Source: Prostheceraeus crozeri (taxonomy: Eukaryota > Platyhelminthes > Polycladida > Euryleptidae). From it: DNA of 64,000 nt. Under the pieces are notes generated by a model that saw only the letters and a list, made by a program, of their open reading frames with translations, was not told where the DNA came from and made no database searches. Shown here piece by piece: positions 1 through 12,437 of the stretch. The stretch lies in assembly GCA_907163375.1 (NCBI GenBank), contig CAJQUW010005554.1, forward strand, positions 62,001-126,000. Direction: 5' to 3'. Numbering within the stretch: position 1 is the first letter of the stretch; every line of letters starts with the position of its first letter. Made by a program: the position numbers and the translations under genes.

Positions 1-527
1 CAATGGAATCGTTGATTCTAATATACTATGGATCAATACGAAGTGCCCTCGAATATTGTGCTACTCTCTTCACCTCAATACAAGTTAATCAAGAAAGCAG
101 CTAGAAGGAGTTCAGAAGAGGACTCATAAAACAATTTCTGGATCACATTGTTAATGTGCTAACTTTGTTCCGCTTAATTACCGTCGAACGGTTCAAGACT
201 TTAAACTTTTTACTGACCTGACACAAAACGAGAGCCATCCACTTCATCATCTCGCCCCACGGAGACTACAATACAGTGGAAAGGTCTCCCAAGAGTTACC
301 TCTAGATTGCAACACGGTTCATTCTTGGCTGAAATGAGCAAGTTAGCCAACAATAACTTTTGTCTTTGAGATAACCGACGACATAACATTTATCTTCTAG
401 AACTTCTTTCCTCAAGTTGTTTTTGATTACTTATTACCATGAATTTACTTTGTGTTCAGATGTTGCATGATTTTACGATTCCCATTACTAAAGCCAATGT
501 CATGAAATAAACGACATTATTATTATC
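1..527 (+). mobile_element. LINE 3' fragment (end of reverse transcriptase ORF plus tail)
   Basis: The first bases read in broken frames as the C-terminal part of a non-LTR retrotransposon polyprotein: a YGSIRSALEYCATLF stretch matches the 'R..LEY.....' block found after the RT fingers in Jockey/CR1-type LINEs. About 450 bp further on the similarity ends in ATGAAATAAA followed by a short (ATT)n run, the kind of 3' tail such LINEs carry. The 5' part lies outside the window. Stops and frame changes show it is dead. Clade not resolved. Confidence 0.6.
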
Positions 528-2640
528 AATTTCCATTCGTCATAGGAGGAAATTTATTCCAAAGGTCATTCTGTTCATTGCTACCTCCTTAGCACATTAT
601 GCACCAAGCAGTTAATATTGTAACAGCAACATATCATAACTATGATACTATATAATATACCTGTGCAACACACCTGTCTGTATATAATGACAGCATACAG
701 TTGATTAAATCAAAACTTATGCATTATCATACCACTTTAGTCATTATAGTTGCCCTATTGTTAAACATCTAAAACAAAGCCACAAATGACATTTTATTCT
801 AGGGCTTGGGTATAAACTGCTTCTAAATATCCGACGAAATTTACATGTAAATGACGGCAAAACTTTCGAGCTTCAAATACGAAATTTGATTTTGTTTTAT
901 TCAAGAGTAACAGCAGTATCTAAAATCGAATGCGAATCATATCGTGTTCTGTTATACTCTTACATCTCGTCAAAAAGTTCATTTTACTGTTTAGCTAAGA
1001 AGTTTAAGAAGTTACACATAAGAAATTAATCCACGTATAGATATTTGCAGTAGACTTTGCTACAATAGTCAATTCGTTATACAAGTATAGCGGTTGCAAA
1101 AATGCAATTAGTTGATTGTTAAATATAGATGAATAATTGATAAAGTTAGTCAGAGAATGCTAAAACTTGAATCACTAAACAAACAAGAAACGAATTCAAC
1201 AAAGTTTGGTAAACTCACAACTTTGGACTCTGAGACGAAAATATCGTCTTTGTGATATGCTATTTCAGTTTTTTCTTTCATTCCAAGTGAGCAAGTTAAG
1301 AATACTCAATAATCATTTAGAATCCCATAAGTTGATTCGCTGCTTAAGCTTGGTTGTGTTGGCGATAGGTAGGATACATTGCAATGATGACAAATGAGAA
1401 AAAACTGTTGAATTTACAGATAGTGCTGAAAATATGCTTAAATGCTTTGCTGACTACTGTAGCTCACAAACTCAACGTCAGGCTCAAGCTCTGACAGTTG
1501 CGCAAAGACAAAACTTCGCCATGATGCTTTCTATTTGTCGATCTCCGTGCAGGCTCATGAGGATATCCTACTGCTGTATTAGAGACCTGAGAGATTCAAG
1601 TAATGGGATATTATGCTTGAAAGTCTAAATAATGTTGAGAATATATTGCAGGGTATAAGGCATCTTTGGAATGAGTTTTATTTTTGCTAGAATAATTAAG
1701 CAAAGATGCACTTCGAAATGCAATTATGTTGCAATTAAGGAAATAAGATTAAATATCATGAGAAGAAAACAAAGCATTTTGCACAGATTATTTTTTGATG
1801 TGCTTTGCTGTATTAGAAAAATCTAAATCAACGAATCACTTTAAGCTAATTGCACGAAAATTATTATTCAGACGCTCCACCTAAAAGTACATAAAGCTTG
1901 TATAACATGCATGTTCATCAAATTCATGTGGTTAATAGTCGATTAATCGTCGGTCTGACATTCGACGAAAATTAGCATGATCTCATCACATTATGCAAAG
2001 CCAACCCTCTTTAAATGGAATTTTGTCAACAAAAAAAGATGTTTATCTTGTCAATACAACCTGGCAATTGTTTATTAAAATAGCATTTTAAGTATACTGA
2101 AGTACGCAGTTCCCTTTCTTATTGGCCTTTCTAGGTAAAATATATTCTGACCCACATCATATTGCAAAGTTTTGAGTGGCACTGTCTTAGCAGAGAAATG
2201 ATTACTTTTTTAAGATACCAATAATCTAGAAAAGTCTAGATAGTGGAATCTCCAGAATTTTCCGGTTGAAGTCATGAGGGTTTTCGAAATCTTATAGCAT
2301 GAAGGCTCAGATAACATGGAGATCATGTTTACTAAGGTGAAGGTTCAGATGCATTTATTGACAGTGTCGATCAAATGGAAGAAAAAGAATGAATTGCAGC
2401 ATTTTGTCACTTTGCTCTCATCAATACCGACGGTGTATTTTCGATTTTTTAGTCGCAACTCATATTAGTAGTATAGTTCATAAACTCATTTGTCTATCTC
2501 TGAATGTGAATTGATGCAGATTTGTGCAGCTTAATTAATGTAAAAATCTTCGCAACGTTGGACTTTTACAGTTAGAAATTGGAGTGATTTGAACTTTTTT
2601 CCATTTTGATGGGGATGAGAGTGTTAAACGGATGACACAA
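528..2640. other. No supported gene
   Basis: AT-rich sequence with only short open frames (about 60 codons), no splice-bounded coding stretch and no recognised repeat. I see nothing to annotate. Confidence 0.5.
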
Positions 2641-2648
2641 CGGATAGG

Positions 2649-3213
2649 CTAGCTGTGAAGATGCAGCCTTCGGAGTTTAGCTGGAACTGTATCACATCTC
2701 ATTCCCTTCAGGTCTTGCTTTCTGGGCAGATCTTCGATATCTTTTAGTTCAATTAATCGATACCATGGAGACATCAATTCACAGGGAGGTATATCACCCA
2801 TATTTTCAATAGCGGTGAACACAGATGTAAAATAATCATTCAATTCATTAGCGCTTGCATCGATGTAAATTGATTTTTTCTTTTATTTTGTGCGAAATCA
2901 ATCTACCACTTTCCATACATCGTTTTTACTTTCCAGTTCCTTCTTGCTCCAAAGACGTTTCGCCTTAAGTATCTCATGCTTGGCTTTATTTTTATAGAAA
3001 TTATACATTTTAAAATCCCCTTTCCTGTACGCATCCCACCTCTTTTGAATTATATCCTTTGCAAGTGGCGTCATCCACGGTCTGTCCTTGTCTGTCATGC
3101 ACACAGTGGACTCAAGTATTGCATCGATGGCACAACTCAATACCATATAAAATACTTCAACTTTCATATCAATCAATGTCTTCTTGAGTAGAATACAAAA
3201 TAGTCCAATCAAT
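2649..3213 (-). mobile_element. LINE fragment, linker between endonuclease and reverse transcriptase
   Basis: On the minus strand a 104-codon open frame (3212-2898) contains DRPWMTPLAKDIIQKRW followed by an AYRKGDF / YNFYKNKAKHEI segment. This is the conserved 'PW.T..L...I..R..A......' block upstream of the RT domain in CR1/L2/Jockey-type LINEs. A second frame (2843-2649) continues with NDYFTSVFTAIEN, which matches the 'LN.YF.SVF' motif that follows in those proteins. The two frames are separated by a short out-of-frame stretch, so the copy is inactive. No RT catalytic motifs are present; the fragment is truncated at both sides. Confidence 0.7.
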
Positions 3214-6200
3214 TTAATTAAGTACGCTCAAGAAGTCCGAAATATGTTGTTCTCTGTAGTCATGTAAAATAACAGGAATTCTCTGATTACCATTTGTGAA
3301 AACAGAACCCTTGATAAAAATCACATTGCGGTAAAACGAAGAAAGAGATGGGAACATGTCAGGCTCATGAAAATTGTCACAGTTCTCACTTTCTGAAAAA
3401 AATTAGTTTAAAATTGCATTATGACACGAAGGACATTTCACAATATTTTGCAAATCATGGAATCCATCTAACACATGCGAAGGATAGATGTTTTGATGCG
3501 CCTCCGCAAATGAGTAAATCACAGTAAATGGTTTGTTATGCCAGACATAATCGAAAACAAATCAACTGGTTTCAATTTGCATGTGAATTCGGCATCAATT
3601 TGAAAAAGGCTTCGTATTCAACAGATTTGCAGCGCATCGAAATCTCACGGTCGAGCATTCTTCTGTTATCCTGCGTACATAAGCAGACATATTGTTTGTT
3701 CAATCAAAGATCAACTAATCACCAGTATTGATTGAGCCCTTTGAATACGAGTCTTACATTGTGAGCTATTTTGATACACGTATATCAGAGAAACCCCTTC
3801 AAAGCATGATATTTTTAAGCCTTGTACACAAGCACATGGAAACTTTTGCTCCGCTGCTCATACCACAGAATTAGACAGACTTCTCAATACTCGCTCAATA
3901 CAATCTAAATCTGTGGCTCATACAGCGTGTCTTGAATAAATTTGATAGGTTTAAATAAATAAGCGCCGCAAGTTCAGTGATCAGTGAAAATAAAACCTGC
4001 GAATCAATCCGAAACACGTTTAGAAACAGACTTCTTAAGTCAGAACGTACAGAAAAACTCATGTAAGGCAAATAATTTGCTCGAAACCTCAAAGATTTAT
4101 TTTCATTTTAGAGGAAGCATACTCCATGAATTTAATTAAACAGAGGAATTGACCTTGAATTCTGACATGAGTTCTGATGCAACTCTATATTATACAAATT
4201 CACCTAGGTCTTGTCAGTCGTTGCCATTCATCCAAAAATGAAGCAAATAACGTACAAGTATGTCGGGATGATCAAGTAATCTCATTTTCATACAGACTTC
4301 ATACTGACTTACATTAAGGGAGAAGGATGATCTCTCCTATATGTAACGCTAATCATGAGCGCTCGCAAAACATAGCAAGTTTTTGGTTGGCGAAGATCCC
4401 CTGATCAACCTCAGCGAGTTGACCACAACGGTGAATCGTATACAAAATAAGAACTCAAATAAAAATCTATCGGATACTACATGTATCTGCTAAACAAAAG
4501 CTAAAAACATAAGAAATTGCATCAGATAAGCGCACATTATTATTTCACTAGTTTCCTCACTTAATTCACAAAAATGTAGACAGTTTGAAGTTGGCAACTC
4601 GTCATTACATCGATGACTACGTTGTCTTGACGGAAAGTGTCTTTTGAAAATCATACATTACAATTTTAATGAAAAGAAATGAGTATAAAGTAAGTTTGTC
4701 TTAGCATTAATTTGCTCCTATTGCACATTTTAAGTTAAACTTTCTTTTTAGGCCTCATATTCGGATAGATGGATGTTCTTATTATTCCTCCGTTTGTGAT
4801 AAACATATTTCTCTGTCATAGAAGAAATCTCTGAACAGATGGAATACTAAGAGATTTGATTTCTGTCTTAGAGAAACATTGCGTTACTGAGGATGTCTTG
4901 CTTAGTTTGGATTAGCTCATAACCTGACCACCGTAAGTGAGTGGCCAGACACAAGATTGGAATACGAGAACGTGTAACTTTCCCTAATGATGCAAATTAG
5001 ACTTCATATCATCAATAATTCATCGTGTGTGGACCAGTCTGCATTTTTGCCGGAAGAGATTCATCAAAAATTCATAACCCACATTCGATCTTCTTATATC
5101 CTCTCTGTCAGGACGCAATCCTTATTGTCCGAAGATCATTATTCTATCGCTGTCCCAAAGCGACGTCACACAACCGATAATATGTGAAGACGTCATTATC
5201 GGCGATAAAGTGAAGCACGAAAGATCTCCAATTCGTCTCATTATAGCAGTGTGAATACAAAATGAAAGAGACGAAATTTGCTGCTTATCAAAATAGAAAA
5301 TAAATACACGAATTTTAATGAACACACGAATCACTGCATTACATGGTAAATTTGATATTAAACTGAATTCGATTAATTATATTCAAGTGGGTCATTTGAA
5401 GATGCGTCATCTTTCGGAATTACCATTGTGCATTTTAAATTTATATTTTCATTCTCTCACCTGATCAGGATTTGTAAAAGCTCAGTTGATCTTAATTGAA
5501 CTACATAGCAATATTGACTTCCTCTCTTTCTTATTATCTTAAATTAATTATCTGAAATTTCAATTTCAGTCAATGAGTAGTTTTGAATTTCTGCTTCATT
5601 TGTTGGTTGCTTTGACTATATCTTCATTAATTCATAGACATTACTTTGTTAAAATTCACAAAATGCAGTGTAATTTTTCTGCGCTATGCTGCGGGTTATT
5701 TTCCGGGTCATTATAATATCATATTTCATACATCTGTGTCTTTTGCACGCTAAAACATCATCATTCCTATTTGTTTTGATAACTGAAAAATCCTACGCCT
5801 GGCGTTACATTACAGGATGATTATACATGTACACATGGATTTAGAATTTAGATATACCATCATCAATATTCCCATCATGCATTGAACCCTAGCAGTCTTT
5901 TACACTTTGATAGAACTCTGCCTGAATATATTTGGATCTCTACATGGTTGTTGTTAGCATATGTGAGTAAAAATAAATCTTCAATTTTCATTGATTGCAT
6001 TTAAACATTTTTGAGCATTTCATATCATATTTGATATTGATTTATAGACCCTATATATTCCTTACGAATTTCGAAGATTCATTGCCGAAGGAAGGATGAC
6101 TTATAAAATTTCTAATAGGAAGATGGCTATCATCAAAGCAAATCATATCAGTGTTAGCTATGTTCTAGTGTAATATTAGAGTCGTTGATCTTATTTTAAT

Positions 6201-6798
6201 CATTTACAAGACATATTTGAAGTTTATTGATTTTAAATCTGATAGAATAGCTGTCGTCATCTACATTTTCAACATATCATCTGGCACCCAGAAATTATTT
6301 TGCTGCATTTTTGAGTAATCTGAAATAATAATCAGTTTATTCACTGAATCTTTAACTTAGGAACAGGGACAGTGATCTTAAATTTCCATGTCAGTTTCGA
6401 TCTCTGTTGATCGGTGTGTTGAAAGTCTTTGATTCATCATCGAATTTTCTTATGCAAAAATTGCATCGCCGCATACCTTGGACATTGTGATTATGTTGAT
6501 AATAAAAATCATTTTCAAATAAGACATAAAGCTGAGCATTTAAAGAAAAATGTTTTCCCACAAAGATGGTTTAACTCCAACTTACATGTCATTTAGGAAA
6601 TATGTAAATTCTATTCTTATCAAAATGGAAGGAAGACGTGAAGTAAATTGATGTTATGGGTACATTTCGCAGCACATTGGATTAACAGTAAAGAATTTAT
6701 ACTGGTATTAACCTGCTTGATATTATCAATTTTTTTAACAAAAATTAAAGTACAATTTTAAGCTTATCGAATGAAGTCAGCTCTTTACTGAGCTATAG
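3214..6798. other. No supported gene
   Basis: Long AT-rich stretch with open frames below 75 codons on both strands, none with coding-like composition or good splice borders. No recognised transposon or RNA. Confidence 0.45.
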
Positions 6799-6968
6799 CG
6801 CCTGCTAACTTTTTTTAAAATGATCGGAGGGCCCAACAATATCGAGAAAAATTTTGCGCAATGATCTGAATTCTTCGAATCTGAAGGAATCGTGGAGATC
6901 GGAGCATTTTGAAGGAATTCAGAGCAATCCGCAAGCGACGCACGACTATTTTCCTATCTCTGCAAGGT
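6799..6968 (+). repeat. Interspersed repeat, copy 1 of a family also at 57.3-57.5 kb
   Basis: This stretch matches, on the opposite strand, 57352-57521 over about 170 bp, from GCGCCTGCTA to CCTATCTCTG. Both copies keep the same open translation with conservative changes: NDLNSSNLKESW here and NDLNSSNLKEFW there, followed in both by NPQATHD. The shared part is therefore likely a fragment of an element-encoded protein. I cannot name the protein. The copy ends abruptly at both sides. Confidence 0.6.
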
Positions 6969-7315
6969 ATTAAAAATTTCTTTTTGCCCACTTATTAAGT
7001 TCCTGCATGTGCCATCTGTTTGAATCAGTTTGCACTTCTAGCAAAGTGATGCGATTAAACAATCTAATTCTGTGGTGTCAATAGTTCTTGGCTGGTATGC
7101 ATGATGAGTTATGTCAAAGTGAACCCAATAGCATTAGGAATGTGTACCACATAGAAACAGATTTTTTATCTGAAGAATGGAAATTGACTCAAGGTGGCGG
7201 CACATCTGAGGGAAGGAACTAGTTTTTAGTTTTTACTAGATTTCTTGTCTACTCCCTTATTTCCTATGTTAATGTGAAATTTGAATTCATAACTTTTGCG
7301 TTTATGTTAAATTCC

Positions 7316-7380
7316 TTTTATCTGATGATGGTTGCCGATAGCAACCGAAATTAATTATATCATAATTAAAGTAAAACATC
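7316..7380 (+). ncRNA. Hammerhead-ribozyme-like fold, probable PLE 3' terminus
   Basis: The sequence holds CTGATGA (7322-7328), a 6-bp stem GGTTGC/GCAACC (7330-7335 with 7341-7346), GAAA (7347-7350), then an 8-bp hairpin TTAATTAT/ATAATTAA (7351-7369). Flanking TTTTAT (7316-7321) can pair with GTAAAA (7371-7376). That is the three-helix layout of a hammerhead ribozyme. The base that should be U at core position 16.1 is A, so this copy is probably not catalytic. Similar motifs sit at PLE ends elsewhere in the window, which is why I read this as a PLE remnant. Confidence 0.5.
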
Positions 7381-7394
7381 ACTAAAACCTTGGC

Positions 7395-10300
7395 TCTTCC
7401 TCAACAATTAAATATAATTTATGACTAGCCAACACATCTTCAATCAACAATGAAAGCATTGACTGAACAGAATGATATAATTGTCATCTTTCAAATAGTG
7501 TTCATGAAATTTGATGAAATTCACTACAATTATAGTCATTGTCTGTCTACTTGATTGTCTGTTCAAAGATAATAAGAGCAATCGGAGCATTCGAACATTT
7601 TATCATATGATATAGCTCGTCTCAATTTGATTGCAGGCGAGCTCCTTGCTGTTGTTCATTCATATCTGGAACTGACTACATTATTCACTGTACACGCATG
7701 TCTTCTTGCATGATGCTGATCGGCTTTCCATATGAGCTCCGAACTAAGGTAATTCGTACCTGAAAGGACGAATGTAAAGAGTCAATGGAAATGATTTCGA
7801 GGCATTTGTAATGTTCATTTTGAATCATGCAACTAATGTAAACCCTACGTTAAAATCCTGTTTAGTGAAAAGAATGAATTTTCCTGTCATTCCATGCAAT
7901 TTGAAAAATTCTTTGTTCTTTTGATAAGTTGGAAGATGGCGCTTACTCCACTTTGTCTTTTCAGAGACAAAATGATGAGAAAAGCAAAAAATAAAATACA
8001 TGCATAATGTATCTTGCTTTAACTACCTTTGCATACTGCTTAGCAACTGAGCTTAATAATTTCTTCACTTATCACTTCAACTAAAATTCAGCTTCGCTTG
8101 AAAATTAAATTAATTTATTAAAAGCATTATAAAAATAATGCATGGTCATCATTTTTGGCACTCAACGCTGTTTGATATATCTATTTAACCTTCCACTGAA
8201 TTTACTTACTTGATTCTTGACGATTCCTATCTGTCAACATAATGTATGATATTTACTTCTCAGAATGGATATTCAATTCACTATCATTGATCACTTTCCT
8301 TTGTGGGTGCGCCTACACATTACCAAATTATGATGTAAATTGTCTAAAATTTTGAGCTTTATATCAAGTTCATAATTAGGGACCGGTAATCAAATAATCA
8401 CGAAGTCGCTTTGAGCTTCCGAAATGATTGTGAGTAAAAGCGGGCATATTGGGCTTGAATTTGATTATCACCTAAAAATCCAGAAACTTTGTATATTTTC
8501 AGAGCATACTATGTTAGGGTAGTTCAAAAATGCGAATCTTGAAAAAAGTTCATCGAGCTATTTTCGAGAAAATTCAAATTCGAATTTTGCATGTATGGAA
8601 AATACATTCTCCTAAATTTCAAAAAATTGTTCTGTAAACGGTGTGCATTTCTAGATATTCAAGCGTTTATTAAGTAACAAAATGACAGCACTGTGATCAT
8701 CTATCAAGCTACTATAAAATAATTTGAATTTGAAACTCAATAAGTTGTGTGAATATGAATAGATTTAGAAATTCTTGAATACAATGCCGTAAATCAGGAG
8801 AAAAGACCAATTGTAATTTGCAGTTATTTGGGAAGATGGCGAAAGATATGAAAAATCATAGAATTCGAAATTATTGGAGGTTGCGTTTTTTCATAAAAGT
8901 CATTCTCTCAATTTCTTCACCGGGTTAGATGAGCACGCATGCTTCAGTTAAGACAAATTCATAAAAAGTGGTGAAATGAAGAGGTTGTGCCAGTGATTTC
9001 AATCAGCACTTGGAATTTAATGTAGCGTAATCAATATTATGCTATTATACAATTCGCTTAGGTAACATTACGTGGTACAGCAAAAGGTATAAACACACTT
9101 CTTTTGAAAATGTGCACTTTCAAGAGACATTAAATTAAAAATTAGAATGACTAAACTGTTTTCGAATTTCTTAAATAGCCAGAGTCTGTAATTTAATTGC
9201 TAAATAATACTCGATATATATGCTTTAATAATATTCGAGCAAATAAAATTATCATAGCTACTCAGTAGTCATAATAGCCATAATGAAAAATTGCATAAAG
9301 GTTCAAAATGACTTGAAGTTAGAAAATAGTGGTTCCTATACATTCATGACTGACTTACTTCTATCAAAAAGCAATATCAAATGAAATTACGTTTAGCAAA
9401 ATTTTGTGTTTACAAGGCTTCTGAAGCGAAATTGGTGGCCGATATTAATCAATAATACTTACTTTTATAGTTTGATTTCCATGATCAATTTAACAGAATC
9501 ATTCAAAAAATTGTCCATGCATTGAAGAACATACTTGAATTTTATTTTCGCCATTTTGAAATAAGCTTTAAAGCTACATTGAAACGCATAAATGATTTGA
9601 TTTAATTCTAATAACAGATCCTAATTGTTCGAAAAGAATGCTCACATTGAATGAAGTCAAGAATGACAAATTGGATTGTTCTCTTAACATGCGCTTGCAC
9701 GCAAGCGTGTGTAAGGAATGCTTTACGCAAAGGTGACTGAGCTTAAAAGATAGATTTTGAAACAAGACCTATTTAATGTCCGGATCACATCGCAAAGCTA
9801 TCACAAATTACTTTCACTAAGAAAATATACTTCATTTACTGTATGGTGCACAATATTGCATTAGTACACTAAACAAGGCCGCTTTTGATTGACAGTGAAT
9901 TTATGATGATTTTCCTCATGCGGAAGTACTGATTTAATGCATGTGAAAAACGTAACATTACCTTAACGATGAGAGGCTTGATATATTTCATGCATTGCTT
10001 GATAATATTTGAAAAAAACAAAATGATATATTCTTATATGGCAATATATTTTCCATAATACGGTCACCTTAAATCATTTATAACGATAGGCAATTATGCA
10101 ACAAACCAAACTGTATATTTTGACCAACAAACTTGATGCGAAGGCTTGGGAGCATTGCAAATTAAGATTCTTCGAAAGATTGATATCAAATTTATGACAG
10201 ATATCAGCATTATGAAACTTAGTGCAATAGCTTATGAATTTAATGTTTCAAATATCATATGATGAATAATCAGACAAAAACCTAGTAAATTTGCGATATT

Positions 10301-11700
10301 TCTCCTTTTCTTCTTTATCATTGATTTTGAGTGAAAATTTCTGTTTGGGTTGGACCTCCATCAAAAGGATGTCTTCTCCGAAAGGGAACAGAAACTCTAG
10401 TCGGAGAAGACAACAATCTTTCAACAGTGAAATGTTCTATCTGAGAATTTCCTTTATCCTTAACAAAATCAGAATAACTTAATACAGGTTTCATGTCATG
10501 ATAGCTCTTCTATGATCTATTCTATCTCTATGATAGGCCATTGATATCAAGCACCATCCCCCCCCCACATCCATGTAACCAGATAAGTTTAAATTGCAAA
10601 GCTTGTCTCACTTTCACTCCCCTGACGCGGTCAAAGGAGGCGAAAATTTGGGTTATATCAACAATATCTTTATTAGTAGCACGTTTTTTCATGTTATCCG
10701 TGCTTAAGTTGTTCACATGCGATTTTTAAATCAAGGCTTCAAGAATTCCCTTTTTGAGGATATCCTCCCGTCGAGCATGACTGGACCTTGAATCTAGGAT
10801 CTGATTTTGCGTTTGTGTAATCATGGTTAGGAGCACCTGATGTTCCCAAACCTAGTGCCACTCGCACAAAATTGTGAAATTGTGTATTTTTATTCTGTTT
10901 TTTATCTTCATTATTATTGCATCTAATTTCTTTTGTTTTCTTATTCTGGTATTTATGTATTAAGTATTAAACAATAGCGTTTCCCCAAGCTAGATGCTTC
11001 CGATGCATTGCATTGATTGAAAATCTGATGCAAACATGTTCATAATGTACCTGTGTAATGCAGCGTCCCATTTTCTTTCATGTGCATAGCATCTAGGTCC
11101 TAAAATGCAATTTTTCAAACTTGGCAATCATTGTGTCAAGAAAATGATTAAGACCTGCAGGTAGGTCTAATGGTGTTTTTTAAGCGATTCCGCTTCAGCA
11201 ACAGTTTTCAAAATAAAAAGCTTTTGAATACTTAACATCGTAATCAATCATTCCGTGATGCAAAACCATCAATTTAAATATGTATAATGTGTTTGAAATC
11301 CTTTGCCGATTTAACAAATAAAATCCTTTAAATTAATATGAAATTGTGATCAATCGATTGCTGATGTATCGTAATCGCGCCCAACACTGAAAATAATGAA
11401 AGGCCATGCAGTTTACTTCTCAATTAATTCTTGCTCCATAGCACCATTTTCTGTCAAGAGTTTCATCACACTAAATTTTCTCTCAACTCAGACTATTTTT
11501 CACATAAGTACGAGTTAATCAATCTGCTAGTAAAATCAGAGAAATTTCAGGATTTGAACTGTTTTCAGTGTGGACTTCACGTAGTTAATTATCTATCAAG
11601 ACCACCATCACATATTTCTGGTCTAGCCACAATATACAGTGACTTAATTTCAGGTAGACAAGTGATGGAGAATAAAATAAGAAAACTACTCAGTTGAAGA
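7395..11700. other. No supported gene
   Basis: AT-rich, with short open frames only. A run of ten C lies near 10558-10567. Nothing else recognisable. Confidence 0.45.
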
Positions 11701-11769
11701 CTTAATGAAGTAAAGAAGGAAGGACACGCATTGGAAACACATCAGGAGAAAGAAATGGAAGAGGAGGAG

Positions 11770-12290
11770 TAGGTGAATACGGGGACACGATGTTCTCTCC
11801 CACACTGCTTACAACGTGCGCTGCGAACGAAAGGGAGTGAGGCGGGAAGGAAACTAGAGGAGAGGGAGAGAGAGCGGGAGGCAGCGCGCAAGAAATTCAG
11901 GAGCGCTGGGGCCGTGAATAATAGATGGCGAGACTGCCATTATTGTCATCTATTATTCCATTTGCTTGGATCCATAATTGATGAAGTGAGCATTAGCTGG
12001 ATTGTCAAATTCCCACTGTTTGAAGCGCATCAATAATTCACTGCAGCCATGTTTGAAGGGGCGATTCGATGGCGTGAATAATTTAAAGCTTCACTTAGCA
12101 TTTATGCATAGGCATATGAGGAAAATAGGACAAAAACTCATGGAGCGAAGCTACGACGCAAGGTAGAAACACACACACGCACAATTGCGCGCGCACACGG
12201 ATGGAAACACAGTGTGTGTAGAAAGGCGAGCTCGCCATTCGCAACTACAGAGCAGTCTTGGCGTTGACGACAAAAGCAGACGAGGAAAAC
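11770..12290 (+). promoter_or_regulatory. Likely promoter/5' UTR of the zinc-finger gene (gene A)
   Basis: Base composition rises sharply here compared with the flanks: GA-rich blocks near 11840-11900, several CpG-containing segments, and CA/GC-alternating sequence near 12170-12200. It leads directly into an ATG in strong Kozak context at 12291. A GC- and CpG-richer island before the first coding exon of an animal gene fits a promoter plus 5' UTR. No TATA box or exact start site can be fixed from sequence alone. Confidence 0.4.
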
Positions 12291-12437
12291 ATGGCGTCTG
12301 ATGGAGGAATTGTTACTCCTACTCGAATAACAGCACCAGGACCCGGTAAGATGGGAGGTGGACATACGAGGAGTGTAGAAAAAGCATCGACAATAGTTGA
12401 GAAAGAGGAAGAGGAAGACGATAGAGGACAAGAGGAG
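12291..12437 (+). CDS. Gene A, first coding exon with two alternative donors
   Basis: The ATG at 12291 sits in an excellent initiation context (AAAACATGGC). The open frame reads MASDGGIVTPTRITAPGP, then a basic and acidic stretch ending in Glu-rich residues (EKEEEEDDRGQEE). Two strong splice donors follow: G|GTAAGATG at 12345/12346 and GAG|GTAAGG at 12437/12438. The first leaves phase 1, matching the acceptor phase of the 28403 microexon. The second leaves phase 0, matching the 29710 last exon directly. Both routes keep the zinc-finger frame open. The N-terminal part has no recognised domain. The link to the downstream exons is inferred from splice sites and phase and needs a transcript. Confidence 0.55.

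Noticed and set aside
11431-11697. 88-codon open frame before gene A
   Set aside because: No known motif or clean splice sites, and composition is like its AT-rich surroundings.
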